Source of the DNA: CAYWKU01 sp964459325
GTDB taxonomy: Bacteria; RBG-13-61-14; CAYWKU01
Assembly (NCBI GenBank): GCA_964459325.1
Contig: CAYWKU010000013.1
Coordinates: 1-64,000 of the forward strand
DNA: 64,000 nucleotides
Direction: 5' to 3'
Both the position numbers and the translations under genes were made by a program. Below, in pieces: positions 1 through 8,524 of this stretch. A model generated the notes under the pieces. That model was not told where the DNA came from, did not search any database, and saw only the letters and a list, made by a program, of their open reading frames with translations. The stretch's first letter is position 1. Each line of letters opens with the position of its first letter.

Positions 1-54
1 TTTCTCCCGTGAGCTAAAGCTCACCCACACAAGCAAGTTGTGTGGGCTATCAAC
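1..54 (+). repeat. Dispersed palindromic repeat family A, copy 1
   Basis: Two consecutive hairpins can be read: GTGAGC/GCTCAC, then CCCACACAA/TTGTGTGGG, followed by GCTATCAAC. Near-identical copies lie at 46546-46600 (opposite strand) and 62001-62055. The element is non-coding and intergenic. Its function is unknown. Confidence 0.8.
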
Positions 55-121
55 TATGATGAAACCGATAACTTGTTATCGGCGCCGTTGACGCTTTTCG
101 TCGGCAGAATGACGAAAATTG

Positions 122-307
122 TCAGAAAACGCGGGTAAGTGAAGACAGACCCACGAGACAGTAGACCGCCAGAATAAACTCCAGCGGCCCCGGAAGTTGA
201 TGCCCCGTAAATATCGGCGCTGAGCCGAGAATCATGAATCCTACCGTCATCACCGTGAGCCTGTCTATCTCGCCGCCTTTTGGACGCCTGTAATACAGCA
301 TGTCCAT
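122..307 (-). CDS. Possible small membrane protein or gene remnant (61 aa)
   Basis: The reading frame from the ATG at 307 gives 61 residues. After a basic stretch (YYRRPKGGE) it has two hydrophobic segments (about residues 17-35 and 40-57) with a short GHQLPGP turn, as in a two-helix membrane hairpin. The frame stays open upstream to 475, but that part looks random. There is no clear ribosome binding site, and the neighbourhood is intergenic repeat. It may be the surviving end of a decayed membrane gene. No family is recognised. Confidence 0.25.
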   Translation of the reverse strand: MDMLYYRRPKGGEIDRLTVMTVGFMILGSAPIFTGHQLPGPLEFILAVYCLVGLSSLTRVF

Positions 308-504
308 ATAAATAAGCAAATACGATGCCGGATTCGGAGGGTAGTTTGAAGATTGGCCACCCGCCCGATATGGTAGGGGCGGTACTCCTGCTGCCCTTTT
401 TTCCGCCGTGGGAGCAACCTCCCGGTCGCGACCATCAGTATGTTGAGACCGGAGGTCTCTCCCACGCCTCTGCAATGCGGTTGGTTTTCACATTAGGTAT
501 GAGA

Positions 505-538
505 AGAAAAAAAGCGCGGTCCCGGCAAGGCCGCGCTT
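505..538 (-). terminator. Rho-independent terminator for the START-like gene
   Basis: On the minus strand an 8-bp stem (AAGCGCGG at 512-519 pairing with CCGCGCTT at 531-538) is followed by a T-rich run (the A-rich stretch at 505-513 read from the other strand). It lies about 100 bases after the stop at 639, as expected for the end of that transcript. Confidence 0.7.
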
Positions 539-638
539 GGTGTGTGAAAGAATCGTTTTAAGGATGCAGTATGGCGATTAACTCTTTCACCCTAAGGCAC
601 ATGCAAAAGCATATAAAGTCTACATAAAATTCTCCCGC

Positions 639-1175
639 TCACCGCTTCTTGAGGGAGTCGAAGTAATCGGTCAACCCCTTTGCCAGGCTGTTAAGGTTCG
701 GGGTCAGGAGCCTCTTGACGAACTGCTCGATGGTTCCCTTCAGCCTTTTGGCCACGAACTTGGGCACCCCCGGCAGGTTTTCCGGGTAAATTTCCAGGTT
801 GAAGGAGACCATGAGCTGCGTCTTGCCGTCCCCGTGGGGTTTAAAGCAATTTCTGCCCGACAAATCATAAAGCTTGTTTGCATAAAAGCTTTCTATCTCG
901 AAATCCACGCAATACTCGTCGTCGTCCCAGAGAGCGTAATCCTTCCACTGGAAAAGCTCCGGCTTGACCACCGATTTCAAAGCCGAAGGCACCTCGGCCT
1001 TCGAGTACCAGTGGTTGACGATTTTTGTTTTGGTGTCCGAAACCTGCTCCCGGCTGACCATTTCGATTTTTTCCACGTTCGGGATGAACGGCACCAGCTT
1101 TTCCATCTCGTCCCTGACCAGGGGATAAACCTCGTCGGCGGGCTGGTGGATAATTTCGGTTTTCTCCATGTACAT
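639..1175 (-). CDS. SRPBCC/START-like domain protein (178 aa)
   Basis: The protein is a single compact domain with the opening typical of the SRPBCC (Bet v 1/polyketide cyclase-like) fold: a first strand (EKTEIIHQPADEVYPLV), a helical segment (DEMEKLVPFIPNVEKIEMV), then alternating strands and a long amphipathic C-terminal helix (KRLKGTIEQFVKRLLTPNL). Such folds bind hydrophobic ligands such as lipids or polyketides, but the ligand here cannot be read. There is no signal peptide, so it is probably cytoplasmic. The start is well supported: GGAGG lies 7 bases before the ATG. It stands alone on the minus strand, divergent from the radical SAM gene that follows, with its own terminator. The fold assignment is by pattern, not by alignment. 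Confidence 0.7.
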   Translation of the reverse strand: MYMEKTEIIHQPADEVYPLVRDEMEKLVPFIPNVEKIEMVSREQVSDTKTKIVNHWYSKAEVPSALKSVVKPELFQWKDYALWDDDEYCVDFEIESFYANKLYDLSGRNCFKPHGDGKTQLMVSFNLEIYPENLPGVPKFVAKRLKGTIEQFVKRLLTPNLNSLAKGLTDYFDSLKKR

Positions 1176-1326
1176 GGGCGTCCTCCGGTCGCATTTGATT
1201 TTCTGAACGTGTTCTGAAAGGGTACACTCTTCGCGGCGGGATGCCGGTTGATATTAATGAGCATAGCAGAAAATGGGGGTTACGCCATAGGGCAGGAGCA
1301 TGAAATTGGGCCAAAAAAGAAAGTTA

Positions 1327-1355
1327 TTGACACTGTAGGGCGGGTGGGTTATAAT
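1327..1355 (+). promoter_or_regulatory. Perfect consensus sigma-70 promoter
   Basis: TTGACA (1327-1332), a 17-base spacer, and TATAAT (1350-1355): both hexamers match the housekeeping consensus exactly. Transcription would start near 1362 and run through an approximately 228-base leader into the radical SAM gene at 1590. The rest of the 414-base gap 1176-1589 shows no further gene. Confidence 0.75.
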
Positions 1356-1467
1356 ACTGATTGGGATTCAGCAAAAATCGGTCAATATTTTGAATGAATT
1401 CCGCTCAGAGATGGCTGGAAAAGAGCGAAAGTTGATTTTGCAGATAGTCTTGTTTAGCTGACTAACT

Positions 1468-1526
1468 AATCGGGCTTAATGGCGTGGGAAAGCGGGGATT
1501 TGAGGAAATCGTTCTCCCACCCGATT
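1468..1526 (+). promoter_or_regulatory. Structured 5' leader element of the radical SAM gene
   Basis: A three-tier stem can be drawn: AATCGG (1468-1473) with CCGATT (1521-1526), GTGGGA (1484-1489) with TCCCAC (1515-1520), and GATTT (1497-1501) with AAATC (1506-1510). It lies inside the predicted untranslated leader, about 65 bases before the start codon. I do not recognise a known riboswitch; in particular no B12-box was found. It could be a regulatory RNA element or simply a stable hairpin. Confidence 0.5.
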
Positions 1527-1589
1527 GAACATAAAATTATTATCGCGGGGCGAGGTCCCGTCAAAGCCTGTTTTAAGGGGGAGAGTGCC

Positions 1590-3458
1590 ATGCCCGACAA
1601 AAACATGCCTGAAAACACTATACTTTTTACCACTCCAACATATCCGTACCCGACCCTGCCGGCGAACGATTCCTTGACCGACGCCACCGGCCAGCGATTT
1701 ACCAAGGGGGACAACCTGTTCACCCTCGTCTCACACACCCATTGCTTCGCTAATCATATTCTGGCCCAGAACATCGAAGTGCCGTCCATATTGTTGGAGT
1801 ATCCCCGGTGGGGCGATTTTACCGCCGAGGTGGACAAGGGGTACCAGATAATAGGCATAAGCGGCTATCCGGTGCATATCGACCGGATAAAGGAAATGTG
1901 CCTGTATATCCGGAAAAAATCCCCGCAGACCAAAATACTGCTCGGCTCCTACGCCGGTCAGGCTTTCCGCGCCGCTCACCAGCCCGAGGAGCAGGACAAA
2001 TACGTCGACCACGTGGTACACGGCGAGGGCGTCAGATTCATGAGAAATATGCTCGGCGAGGAAGATATCGACCGGCCCATCAAGCAGAGGCTGATGCCCA
2101 AGGCCGGCGGAGCGCCGCCGTTTGTAAACCCGTATCCCACCGGCAACGTCGGTTTCCTGGTTTCCGGCCTGGGATGTCCCGGCGGTTGCGATTTCTGCTC
2201 CACCACCGCCCTTTTCGACCATAAGCGCAAGGAATTGCTGTCGCCGGAGGAGCTGGTGGAGCATATCGCCTTGTATCACGAGGAGTTCCCATCGGTAAGG
2301 CAGGTGTTCGTCATCGAAGAAGACCACTTCCGCTATCCCCAGTATCTGCACCGGATGAGGGAGTTTATGCTCGACCACCCCGAGGTGCTCGAAAACCTGG
2401 ACTGGCTCGCCTTCGGCTCCATAGACCACATCGACGATTACGCCAAGAGGTACGGATGGGACGCCCTGGCCGAGATAGGGCTTGGGGCTATTTTTATCGG
2501 CGTGGAATCAAAGTTCGCGGGCGAGCACGGCTACGACAAGCGCGATGAATCGGACGCCCGGGAGGTTTTCAACAGGCTGCACTCCATGGGCGTCCGCAGC
2601 CTGGGCGCCTGGATTTGCGGCTGGGACTTCCATAACCACGGCAACATGTACGAAGACCTCAACTACTTCGTCTCACTGTACCCCACCTACCAGCAACTTA
2701 CCCGGCTGTCGCCGTTCCCGGGCACTCTCCTGTGGGACAAGCTCAAGGAAGAGGGCAGGGTGAGAGACGTGCCGTGGGAAGACGTGCACTTCTGGAGCGG
2801 AGCTCAGGTGAACACCACCATGGAGCCGCACGAAACCCTCAACCTCACCGAGTACGGCTATGACCTCCTTTACAATACGTGGGGGCCGTCAATGCTAAGG
2901 CGGCTGGACGTGACTCTTAACGGTTACGCATATTGCATGCAATCCAATAATCCGATTATGAGGAAGCACAAGGCAAAATTCTTCAAAAAGCAGTCGGCCC
3001 TTATATGGAACCTGCTTTACGCCATGGATAGATTTGCTCCTAACGGCCCGGTGAGGCGCAGGGTCAGGAAAATCGACGAAAAATACCGCCGCATTATCGG
3101 CGAGCCCACGCCGCTTATGCAAACCCTCGGAAAAGTCGTGGACGGGCTGGCTACTGCCTACAAAATCAAGGACTTCTTCGACCCGATGAACAGGAATCCG
3201 AAAGAGGAGCCGTTTAAAAAGTACATTTACTCGAAAAACGGCGCAGGAAACGGCAACGGGAACGTGCCCTACGAGACCCAGTGGCTTACCGAGCCGAAAG
3301 GCTCACAGAAGGCCTTCATGAGGCTTAACGAAGCCAAGTTCGCGCTCGCGGACAAAGTGCTCCGGGCGGTACGGTTTGGTACCTGGAGGAAGGGCGACCG
3401 TGAGATTGACGATTATCTCGTGGGAACCATCAAGATGCAGAACTTCGTAGGTTTCTGA
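1590..3458 (+). CDS. B12-binding-domain radical SAM protein (622 aa)
   Basis: The N-terminal third resembles a cobalamin-binding Rossmann domain (YQIIGISGYPVHIDRIKEM, then ILLGSYAG, about residues 84-125). The radical SAM core carries CPGGCDFC at Cys196, Cys200 and Cys203, the CX3CX2C ligand set for the [4Fe-4S] cluster that cleaves S-adenosylmethionine. A long C-terminal region (about 400-622) has basic helices and a Gly/Asn-rich linker near residue 550. The start at 1590 is preferred to an in-frame ATG at 1479: it has AAGGGGGAG 8 bases upstream, and the 1479 start would put coding sequence over a conserved-looking RNA hairpin. Enzymes of this class often modify lipids, tetrapyrroles or natural products. 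The alpha/beta hydrolase and SDR genes downstream fit lipid chemistry, but the substrate is unknown. Confidence 0.85.
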   Translation: MPDKNMPENTILFTTPTYPYPTLPANDSLTDATGQRFTKGDNLFTLVSHTHCFANHILAQNIEVPSILLEYPRWGDFTAEVDKGYQIIGISGYPVHIDRIKEMCLYIRKKSPQTKILLGSYAGQAFRAAHQPEEQDKYVDHVVHGEGVRFMRNMLGEEDIDRPIKQRLMPKAGGAPPFVNPYPTGNVGFLVSGLGCPGGCDFCSTTALFDHKRKELLSPEELVEHIALYHEEFPSVRQVFVIEEDHFRYPQYLHRMREFMLDHPEVLENLDWLAFGSIDHIDDYAKRYGWDALAEIGLGAIFIGVESKFAGEHGYDKRDESDAREVFNRLHSMGVRSLGAWICGWDFHNHGNMYEDLNYFVSLYPTYQQLTRLSPFPGTLLWDKLKEEGRVRDVPWEDVHFWSGAQVNTTMEPHETLNLTEYGYDLLYNTWGPSMLRRLDVTLNGYAYCMQSNNPIMRKHKAKFFKKQSALIWNLLYAMDRFAPNGPVRRRVRKIDEKYRRIIGEPTPLMQTLGKVVDGLATAYKIKDFFDPMNRNPKEEPFKKYIYSKNGAGNGNGNVPYETQWLTEPKGSQKAFMRLNEAKFALADKVLRAVRFGTWRKGDREIDDYLVGTIKMQNFVGF

Positions 3459-3493
3459 ACAATAGGACATAACCTCATAGATTTTTAGATGGA

Positions 3494-3515
3494 GGGGCAC
3501 ACGGCCGTGCGCCCC
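3494..3515. other. GC-rich intergenic hairpin
   Basis: GGGGC, CACGGCCGTG and GCCCC form an 11-bp imperfect palindrome with one mismatch, 35 bases after the stop of the radical SAM gene. A related hairpin (GGGCGCACG/CGTGCG) follows the permease gene at 39331-39350. There is no T-run, so it is more a repeat-type hairpin than a standard terminator. Confidence 0.5.
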
Positions 3516-3745
3516 CTACGTTTCTCGACCAAGATTCCCTGTTAAGGGTAGCACACCTTGACCGCAGGGTGGCTCATGGCGAACGAAAATCTTGAGACCG
3601 GCTCTCACTTTCTGGTGGCGAGCATATTTTCATGTAACCCCCGGGAACGGTCAAGGTGTTAAACAAGTCCGAATCATTATCCGGGAATTTTGGTTCTTCG
3701 GGGCTTGCATTTTTCCCGATTTGATAGTATGCATTTATCAGTAAT

Positions 3746-4681
3746 TTGAGGGGGACGGGCATTACTGAAGCCGATTTACAGGTAAAGGCGTTTCTGGATG
3801 AAATCGCTTCCCGGCGCGGGACGGTCAATGTCTTTGACCGTTTCGAGAGAGACGAAATCATCTCCTCGGGAGTCAGGCTCCATATAGATCTAATCGAAGT
3901 CGATAACGCAAAGCCCACCGTCGTTTTCATGCCCGGCACCAACGCTTATGCTGTCATTTACGGGGAATTCCTCGTCGCCCTTGCCGATGCGGGCTACAAT
4001 GTCGTCGGATTCGACCCGCGCGGCCACGGACGCAGCGGCGGGGGGCGCGGCAGTTACACCATCCCCGAGCTGATGGCCGACATGAGGGCCGCCATTCGAT
4101 ACGCCCGGCGCCGATTCGGCGACCCCATCGTCGTTTCCGGCTCCAGCCAGGGCGGCATCGTGTCGTTTTATATCGCCGCCGAAGAGTATCCGATAGCGGG
4201 CGCCATATGCCACAACGTGGCCGACCTGGGCGACCCCGAGAGCGTCAAGCTTACCCGGAGGCCGCGCATGAGCCGCTTCGCCAAGCCCCTCATGTCGTTA
4301 TTTGCGAGGCTTTTCCCCGAGTTGAAGGTACCGATGACCGCCTACCTCGACCTCGAATCCGAAACCATCCGCGACCTCGGAAACTCGAAGGACCTGTTAT
4401 ACAAGGGAGCGCTCCTGGTGCCGTACATCCGCCTCAAGGGCATGGCGTCGTTGGGTAGCGAAAGGCTGCCGGCGCCGGTGGAGGAGATACGCACCCCCGT
4501 AATGATACTACACGGCGAAAAGGACATTATTTTCCCGGAGGATTACATCCGTTATATATACGACAGGCTGACCTGCAAAAAATCGCTCAAGGTATACGAA
4601 GGCTGCCGTCATTATGTACTTTTCGATGAAATCGGGCGGGTTATGCCCGATGTGACAGCATGGATTGAGGAGATTTGTTGA
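3746..4681 (+). CDS. Alpha/beta hydrolase, monoacylglycerol lipase/lysophospholipase-like (311 aa)
   Basis: This is a serine hydrolase of the alpha/beta fold, likely acting on an ester or acyl substrate in the cytoplasm. The oxyanion strand is VVFMPGTNAY, followed by FDPRGHGRS. The nucleophile elbow GSSQG places Ser134 as catalytic, with Asp260 (HGEKD) and His289 (CRHYV) completing the triad. Length is normal for the family. The start is uncertain: TTG at 3746 is the only conventional start codon in frame, but it overlaps the GAGGGGG that looks like the ribosome binding site. An ATT at 3761, 6-8 bases after that site, is the better-spaced but rarer alternative. The SDR gene follows 33 bases downstream, suggesting co-transcription. 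Confidence 0.85.
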   Translation: MRGTGITEADLQVKAFLDEIASRRGTVNVFDRFERDEIISSGVRLHIDLIEVDNAKPTVVFMPGTNAYAVIYGEFLVALADAGYNVVGFDPRGHGRSGGGRGSYTIPELMADMRAAIRYARRRFGDPIVVSGSSQGGIVSFYIAAEEYPIAGAICHNVADLGDPESVKLTRRPRMSRFAKPLMSLFARLFPELKVPMTAYLDLESETIRDLGNSKDLLYKGALLVPYIRLKGMASLGSERLPAPVEEIRTPVMILHGEKDIIFPEDYIRYIYDRLTCKKSLKVYEGCRHYVLFDEIGRVMPDVTAWIEEIC

Positions 4682-4714
4682 CAAGTTGAATTAATCGGCT
4701 TCGCGGGGTGTTAA

Positions 4715-5626
4715 ATGAAAAATCTTAAAGGCAAAAATTGCGTGCTTACTGGAGCGGCCAGCGGTATAGGCCGCGCGATGGCTCACGGGTTGGCCCGCGA
4801 GGGCATGAACCTGTGCCTCGTAGACCTCGACATGGAAGGGTTGGAGAAGGTCAAGGCTGAAATCGAGCCCGCCGGGGCGGTGAAGATGCTGAGCCGGACG
4901 GATGTTGCCAACCGTGACGAAGTAAATAAGCTGGCGGAGGAATCGTGGGAGCGACTCGGAGGCGTTGACCTGTTGATTAACAACGCCGGCATTGCCGGGG
5001 CCGGGTTGGTCGAGGAGTTGGAGCCGGATGACTGGAAGAAGGTTCTGGACGTCAACCTGTGGAGCATAATCTACGCCGTCAGGGCTTTTCTGCCGAAAAT
5101 GCTCCAGCGGGGCATGGGGCATTTCGTCAATACCGCCTCCGGCGCGGGGATAGTGGGTGTTCCCTATCACATACAGTATGTGGCGTCTAAGTTTGCCGTT
5201 GTCGGAATTACCGAAGCGCTGTACAGTGAAATCAAACATGTGCACAAGGGCATCCGGTTTTCAGCGATATGTCCCACCTACCTGAGAACCAACATAATCA
5301 GCAGAACTCACTTCAGACTGTCGGAGAAATTTGTTGCGGACGTAAGCCGGGAGGAGCTTGAGGGCAGACGGGATGAATTTTCGCGAATCTTCTGGGAAAA
5401 GTACACCAAAGGCGCTCCATCCCTTGAGACGGTTGCTAAAAAGTATATTAAAGGTATCAAAAAGGGCAGACTTCACATCTTCGACACCCGCTTATTGAAT
5501 CTGGCAATGGTATTGAAAGGGCTTTCCGATAAGTTGTACAAGAGGGCCTTGAGAAAAGAAGGAAAAAGGGATTTGCGGCTGATAAGTGAAACCATCGCTG
5601 AGATGGGACTCAAGAGGGCATCGTAA
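4715..5626 (+). CDS. Short-chain dehydrogenase/reductase (303 aa)
   Basis: This is an NAD(P)-dependent oxidoreductase of the classical SDR fold. TGAASGIG (residues 12-19) is the nucleotide-binding TGX3GXG motif, NNAG follows strand 4, and the catalytic Ser142, Tyr155 and Lys159 are all present (NTASG, YVASK). An acidic residue after strand 2 (VDLD) suggests NAD(H) preference, which is inference. At 303 residues it is about 50 longer than the minimal family, with a basic C-terminal tail (YKRALRKEGKRDLRL) that could contact a membrane. The GGGGTG before the ATG at 4715 supports the start. It lies just after the hydrolase; together they look like a small lipid- or fatty-acyl-modifying unit. Confidence 0.9.
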   Translation: MKNLKGKNCVLTGAASGIGRAMAHGLAREGMNLCLVDLDMEGLEKVKAEIEPAGAVKMLSRTDVANRDEVNKLAEESWERLGGVDLLINNAGIAGAGLVEELEPDDWKKVLDVNLWSIIYAVRAFLPKMLQRGMGHFVNTASGAGIVGVPYHIQYVASKFAVVGITEALYSEIKHVHKGIRFSAICPTYLRTNIISRTHFRLSEKFVADVSREELEGRRDEFSRIFWEKYTKGAPSLETVAKKYIKGIKKGRLHIFDTRLLNLAMVLKGLSDKLYKRALRKEGKRDLRLISETIAEMGLKRAS

Positions 5627-5654
5627 GCAGAATCGGAAAGCGCCGCAGAGTTTT

Positions 5655-6704
5655 TTATATCTGAACCTCAAACACGTCCGGTATGTCCGACAAATCCAGC
5701 CCGGGCCGAAAGCTCCACGCCAGCATGTCCACGCTGCGGGGGTAGGGGATGAACCTGTTTTTCCAAAGCGGCGCCTTGTTATAGTAATTTTTCGCCCATT
5801 CCACCACTCCCGCCGCTCCGATTTCCCGGGCTTTCAGTAGGAAGGCGCGTACAAGCTCCGCCCGCTCCCTTTTACCCAGGTCGCCGAAGTATAAGTGGTT
5901 GAGCCAGGCCCACGGCATGGGTTTGAGGCCCACGTGCTCCACCATCACCCAGTTTATTAAACCCCGGAGCTTGCCGCCTTCCTCCCAAACCAGCGTATAG
6001 GCCGTATCGGAGTAATCCAGCTCGCGGGAAAGCTCCTCCGGCTCAAAAACCCGCGCGAGAGTGAGGGTTTGCTTGTAATTGTCCAGCATTTGCAGACATG
6101 AGTTCAAGTCGCCCGGCTCGTACGGCCTCACGTGCGGGACGGGCTTTTCGTTGAGCTTGTCCAGCCGGAATATTTTCATCCCCGCCTTTTCGTACCACTT
6201 GAGGTTTTCGGAAAAAAATATGCGGCCCAGGTGCAACGGGCGGGCGATGGCGTGCATCCGCTTGACCTTGCAAATGGGTTGACCGGATTGTTTGAGTTTC
6301 GCCAGCATCCTGCTGGAGCGGTGCCCGGTTTCCAGATAAAGCAGCGCGAAGTCGTAGTGGTGCTTTTCGTTCAACCGGAGCGCGTTGGCGGTAAGCCCCA
6401 GCGCCATGCCTTTCCGGTAAGCTTCCTTGCGCGTAACCAACAGGCACGCCAGCACGGCCTTGTATATTTCGCCCTTGTAATGAAAGCGGCGGGGCAGGGC
6501 GGCCATGAAAGCCATTATCCTGTCCCCCGAGTAAGCGGCTATCAGGTGGTCGCGGTCTTCGAGATGCTCGAAAAGGTAGTTGAAATAGGAGGGTTTATAC
6601 AGGTTCGGGTATGAATCCCAGCCGTATTCATCCCGCCACGAGTCGTGAGCCATCCGACCCAGTTCTTCTATGTCACCGCGAAAGGTTTCGTAAGTTACTT
6701 CCAT
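5655..6704 (-). CDS. GNAT-type acetyltransferase, probably two GNAT folds (349 aa)
   Basis: The N-terminal half looks like a GNAT domain: DHLIAAYSGDRIMAFMAALPRRF gives the central strands, followed by the segment VLACLLVTRKEAYRKGMALGL, the position of the acyl-CoA-binding V-V-x-R-x-x-x-x-G-x-G loop. The C-terminal half (from about 195, VPHVRPYEPGDLNSCLQML) restarts as a second GNAT-like fold without an obvious CoA loop. Enzymes of this layout transfer acyl groups to amines; the substrate here is unknown. The gene converges on the SDR gene with a 28-base gap and is divergent from the stress-protein gene. The ATG at 6704 is the first in frame. Confidence 0.65.
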   Translation of the reverse strand: MEVTYETFRGDIEELGRMAHDSWRDEYGWDSYPNLYKPSYFNYLFEHLEDRDHLIAAYSGDRIMAFMAALPRRFHYKGEIYKAVLACLLVTRKEAYRKGMALGLTANALRLNEKHHYDFALLYLETGHRSSRMLAKLKQSGQPICKVKRMHAIARPLHLGRIFFSENLKWYEKAGMKIFRLDKLNEKPVPHVRPYEPGDLNSCLQMLDNYKQTLTLARVFEPEELSRELDYSDTAYTLVWEEGGKLRGLINWVMVEHVGLKPMPWAWLNHLYFGDLGKRERAELVRAFLLKAREIGAAGVVEWAKNYYNKAPLWKNRFIPYPRSVDMLAWSFRPGLDLSDIPDVFEVQI

Positions 6705-6760
6705 TTCAGGTATATTAACTTCCCTTCGTTTGTTAGTAAAGAGCTAAAATGGTTGATTTG

Positions 6761-6789
6761 TTGCGGGAATTATTTTCTTACCGTAAATT
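6761..6789 (+). promoter_or_regulatory. Weak candidate promoter of the universal stress protein gene
   Basis: TTGCGG (6761-6766), a 17-base spacer, and TAAATT (6784-6789) lie in an AT-rich stretch between two divergent genes, about 30 bases before the start codon. The match to consensus is partial. Confidence 0.3.
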
Positions 6790-6822
6790 ATATTAAAACC
6801 GTATCCGTTGCGGGAGGGTAAG

Positions 6823-7764
6823 ATGCCGAAAATAGAAAAAGTGCTGGCGCCCATCGATTTTTCCGAGCATTCCCGGGACGCATTCCGGGTGGCGTCTTCT
6901 CTGAAGAGAGAGTTCGGAGCTCAGGTCAGTTTGTTGCACGTGTTCGACATCTCCCAGTTATTGGGCCTGGGCTGGAGCCTTTACGGTGAAAGCCTGGAAG
7001 GGGAGGTGCTGGCCCGCATGCAGAGTGACGCTGCAGCCGCCCTGGATAAATTTCTGGGTGACATCGGCGTACACGACGAGGAGATTAAGCTTATCACCGC
7101 CCGGGGCAAACCCTTTGTAGAGATAATCCGCGCGGCACGCGAGGAAGATGTTGACATGATTGTCATGGGCACACATGGCCGCAAGGGGTTGGAGTTGTTG
7201 TTCATGGGCAGCAACGCCGAAAAAGTCGTTCGCAAGGCGCCTTGCAGCGTTATGACTGTTAGGCACAACGAGGATAACCCCGTTGAGCCTTTCCCGCCCA
7301 AAAAAATAATGGTGCCCACCGATTTCAGCCTTACCAGCGAGCGGGCAATGGCTACCGCATCCACACTCGCCGCACAGTACGAATGCAAGATGATACTGTT
7401 ACACGTACTGAGCGACTTGAGAATGGAGGACGCTCTGCACTGGATAGATTACACCTCCACCACCAAGTCGCAGGAGGAAATAGAAGCGGAGATAAGGAAC
7501 CGCGCTTTCCGGGAGCTGGATGCCTTTATAGAAAAGTTTCCCGGAGATATTAAGGTGGAGCCAATGGTGGTTGAGGAGCGGCCCGCCGATGGAATTGTGC
7601 ACATCGCCGAGTCCGAAAACGTCAGCCTGATAGTCATGGGCACACACGGCCGCACCGGCATATCCCACCTCTTGATGGGAAGCACAGCCGAAAAGGTGGT
7701 GCGCTCCTCAGAGTGCGCGGTGCTCACAATAAAGCCTAAAAATTACGTCTTCGAGATGCCCTGA
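6823..7764 (+). CDS. Tandem universal stress protein, two UspA domains (313 aa)
   Basis: Two UspA domains follow each other (about residues 1-147 and 155-313). Both open with the (K)VLAPIDFS / IMVPTDFS strand and both end in the ATP-binding signature G-X2-G-X9-G-S: GTHGRKGLELLFMGS in the first, GTHGRTGISHLLMGS in the second. Both nucleotide sites therefore look intact. Such tandem proteins bind ATP and act in stress survival. The start at 6823 (ATG with GGGAGG upstream) is preferred to the TTG at 6808, which would overlap the ribosome binding site. The 3' end overlaps the convergent glycosyltransferase gene by 22 bases. Confidence 0.92.
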   Translation: MPKIEKVLAPIDFSEHSRDAFRVASSLKREFGAQVSLLHVFDISQLLGLGWSLYGESLEGEVLARMQSDAAAALDKFLGDIGVHDEEIKLITARGKPFVEIIRAAREEDVDMIVMGTHGRKGLELLFMGSNAEKVVRKAPCSVMTVRHNEDNPVEPFPPKKIMVPTDFSLTSERAMATASTLAAQYECKMILLHVLSDLRMEDALHWIDYTSTTKSQEEIEAEIRNRAFRELDAFIEKFPGDIKVEPMVVEERPADGIVHIAESENVSLIVMGTHGRTGISHLLMGSTAEKVVRSSECAVLTIKPKNYVFEMP

Positions 7765-8471
7765 TTGGAGGGGTTTCTTTTCAGCCTGAAATAAAGCCGC
7801 CAATACTCGATTACGGACTTTATTATATTGTTCAGGTTTCCGCCGGTTTGTGCGCCGGCTCGCCTCGGGTAATGATTCACTCCCACTTCGCCCACCCGCC
7901 AGCCCCTCCGGCGGGCATGATAGAGTATTTCCGTGTTCAGCAGATGCTTCTCGCTCGTAAGCTCCAGGCTTCTTACCAGGTTGCCTCGCATGAACTTGAA
8001 AGCGCAGTCCACGTCCTTGACGTCGACGCTGAAAAAAGCGTTTACCAGGCGGGTGAACGTCCAGCCCAGCAGGCGTCGATATGCGTTGTCGCTCCTTCTC
8101 ACACGGTATCCGACCACCATGTCGTGGTCTTTAAGCATCGGCGCCATGCTTGACATATCTTCCGGGTCGAACTGGCCGTCGGAGTCGGTAAAAAATATCC
8201 ACTCGTTTTTGCTCGATGATATCCCGGTACGTAGCGTGGCTCCGTATCCTCTGTTGTGGGGATGTTGCAACAGCCTTACGCGAGAATCGTGACCGGCGAG
8301 TTCTTGAACGGCATCGGCGGTTCCGTCGTGGCTACCGTCGTCCACTATGATTAATTCGACTTCGCTGAAATACTTCTCGCAGGCTTTCAGGCATAACCGG
8401 CCTGCGTGCTCGATGTTTTCTTCTTCGTTGTAGGCGGGAAGTATTACGGATACGGAGTTTTCCTTATCCAT
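7743..8471 (-). CDS. Family 2 glycosyltransferase, dolichol-phosphate-mannose-synthase-like (242 aa)
   Basis: This is a GT-A fold enzyme using a nucleotide sugar. SVILPAYNEEENI opens the fold, DDGSHDGT is the nucleotide-sugar site, and TDSDGQFDPEDM carries the metal-binding DXD. The family usually transfers a sugar to a polyprenyl phosphate at the inner membrane, supplying lipid-linked sugar to extracytoplasmic transferases. There is no membrane helix, as in the short DPM1 group. The start at 8471 (MDKENS) is chosen because the longer frame up to 8630 lies inside the batE gene and reads as random. It is the last gene of the leftward Bat-type cluster, 53 bases after batE. Confidence 0.85.
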   Translation of the reverse strand: MDKENSVSVILPAYNEEENIEHAGRLCLKACEKYFSEVELIIVDDGSHDGTADAVQELAGHDSRVRLLQHPHNRGYGATLRTGISSSKNEWIFFTDSDGQFDPEDMSSMAPMLKDHDMVVGYRVRRSDNAYRRLLGWTFTRLVNAFFSVDVKDVDCAFKFMRGNLVRSLELTSEKHLLNTEILYHARRRGWRVGEVGVNHYPRRAGAQTGGNLNNIIKSVIEYWRLYFRLKRNPSNQGISKT

Positions 8472-8524
8472 TACGCACTCGATAGTATTTTTGAAGGGTT
8501 TGATTTGCAAACGCGAAGTGGGTT

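Noticed and set aside
1479..1589. N-terminal extension of the first radical SAM protein from the ATG at 1479
   Set aside because: There is no ribosome binding site at 1479, the extension reads as random and it covers a strong stem-loop. The ATG at 1590 has AAGGGGGAG upstream and matches the domain start.
1356..1589. Cobalamin riboswitch upstream of the B12 radical SAM gene
   Set aside because: I could not find a B12-box; the stem at 1468-1526 does not resemble the class.
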